Shown piece after piece: positions 16,149-16,262 of a DNA stretch of 16,262 nucleotides; within the stretch, counting starts at the first letter, position 1, and every line of letters begins with the position of its first letter. Under the pieces are notes generated by a model. That model was not told where the DNA came from, searched no databases, and was given only the letters and a program-made list of their open reading frames with translations. Origin of the DNA: an uncultured Rhodocyclaceae bacterium (GTDB taxonomy: Bacteria > Pseudomonadota > Gammaproteobacteria > Burkholderiales > Rhodocyclaceae); assembly GCA_903930805.1 (NCBI GenBank), contig CAIYZZ010000222.1:1-16262 (forward strand), read 5' to 3'. The translations under genes were made by a program, and so were the position numbers.

Positions 16149-16262
16149 CTATTTCCCCGCATTATCACCTGTTGTCAGCGGCAGGGTGAACACGAAAACG
16201 GCACCCCCCTCCGCCGGGTTTTCGAGCCAAAGCCGGCCACCGAAATACTCGACGATCTGGCG
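16149..16262 (-). CDS. Sensor histidine kinase, C-terminal end only (5' part outside window)
   Basis: Only the last 37 codons are visible, ending with TAG at 16149-16151. They read RQIVEYFGGRLWLENPAEGG, then AVFVFTLPL and a short tail. This is the end of a HATPase_c domain: IVEYFGG-x-LWLEN is the strand before the last glycine-rich turn, and GAVFVFTLPL is the closing strand typical of histidine kinases. The sensor part cannot be seen. The receiver gene starts 16 nt later on the same strand, so this is almost certainly its cognate kinase. Confidence 0.9.
   Translation of the reverse strand, partial: RQIVEYFGGRLWLENPAEGGAVFVFTLPLTTGDNAGK

Overview
The window looks like a chromosomal segment of a free-living, moderately GC-rich Gram-negative bacterium, most likely a betaproteobacterium (a Rhodocyclales-like relative is my guess). 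The basis is codon and GC character, a TonB-type envelope protein, and a gene order of histidine kinase, response regulator, membrane exonuclease and CBS/nucleotidyltransferase. No rRNA, tRNA, CRISPR array, insertion sequence or phage gene was seen. Almost everything is on the minus strand; only a methyltransferase and an ankyrin-repeat protein are on the plus strand.

Left part (1-5100), signalling. Minus-strand transcription would read a small basic protein (4910-5098), then a 1474-residue fusion (264-4688) carrying CheB methylesterase, CheR methyltransferase, a coiled coil, PAS domains, GGDEF and EAL, then a CheD-like protein cut by the window edge (1-211). The fusion keeps the catalytic motifs of all four enzymes but has no receiver domain. 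The CheD-like protein has serine where the catalytic cysteine of CheD should be.

Middle part (5150-10200), envelope and accessory genes. A zinc-ribbon membrane protein and an SPFH protein with a C-terminal GYF-like domain form a pair resembling Bacillus YdjG/YdjI. Upstream of them is a CxxCxxCC Fe-S/zinc protein with no ATG, GTG or TTG codon ahead of its cysteine cluster. Then come a SAM-dependent methyltransferase (+), a TonB-like protein (-) whose stop codon overlaps the methyltransferase stop, and a secreted ankyrin-repeat protein (+) with a duplicated helical C-terminus.

Right part (10190-16262), a tightly packed minus-strand cluster. In transcription order it holds a histidine kinase (3' end only), a lone receiver protein, a membrane protein with PAS, degenerate kinase and DEDDh exonuclease domains, a CBS-pair DUF294 nucleotidyltransferase, a nitroreductase and RmuC. 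The receiver and exonuclease genes overlap as ATGA and the following gaps are 11-32 nt, so co-expression is likely. The most unusual protein here is the membrane-anchored exonuclease fused to a pseudokinase. Similar exonuclease and DUF294 pairs are known beside acetate-uptake and two-component genes, so the cluster may link a membrane signal to nucleotide or nucleic-acid processing; that link is inference.
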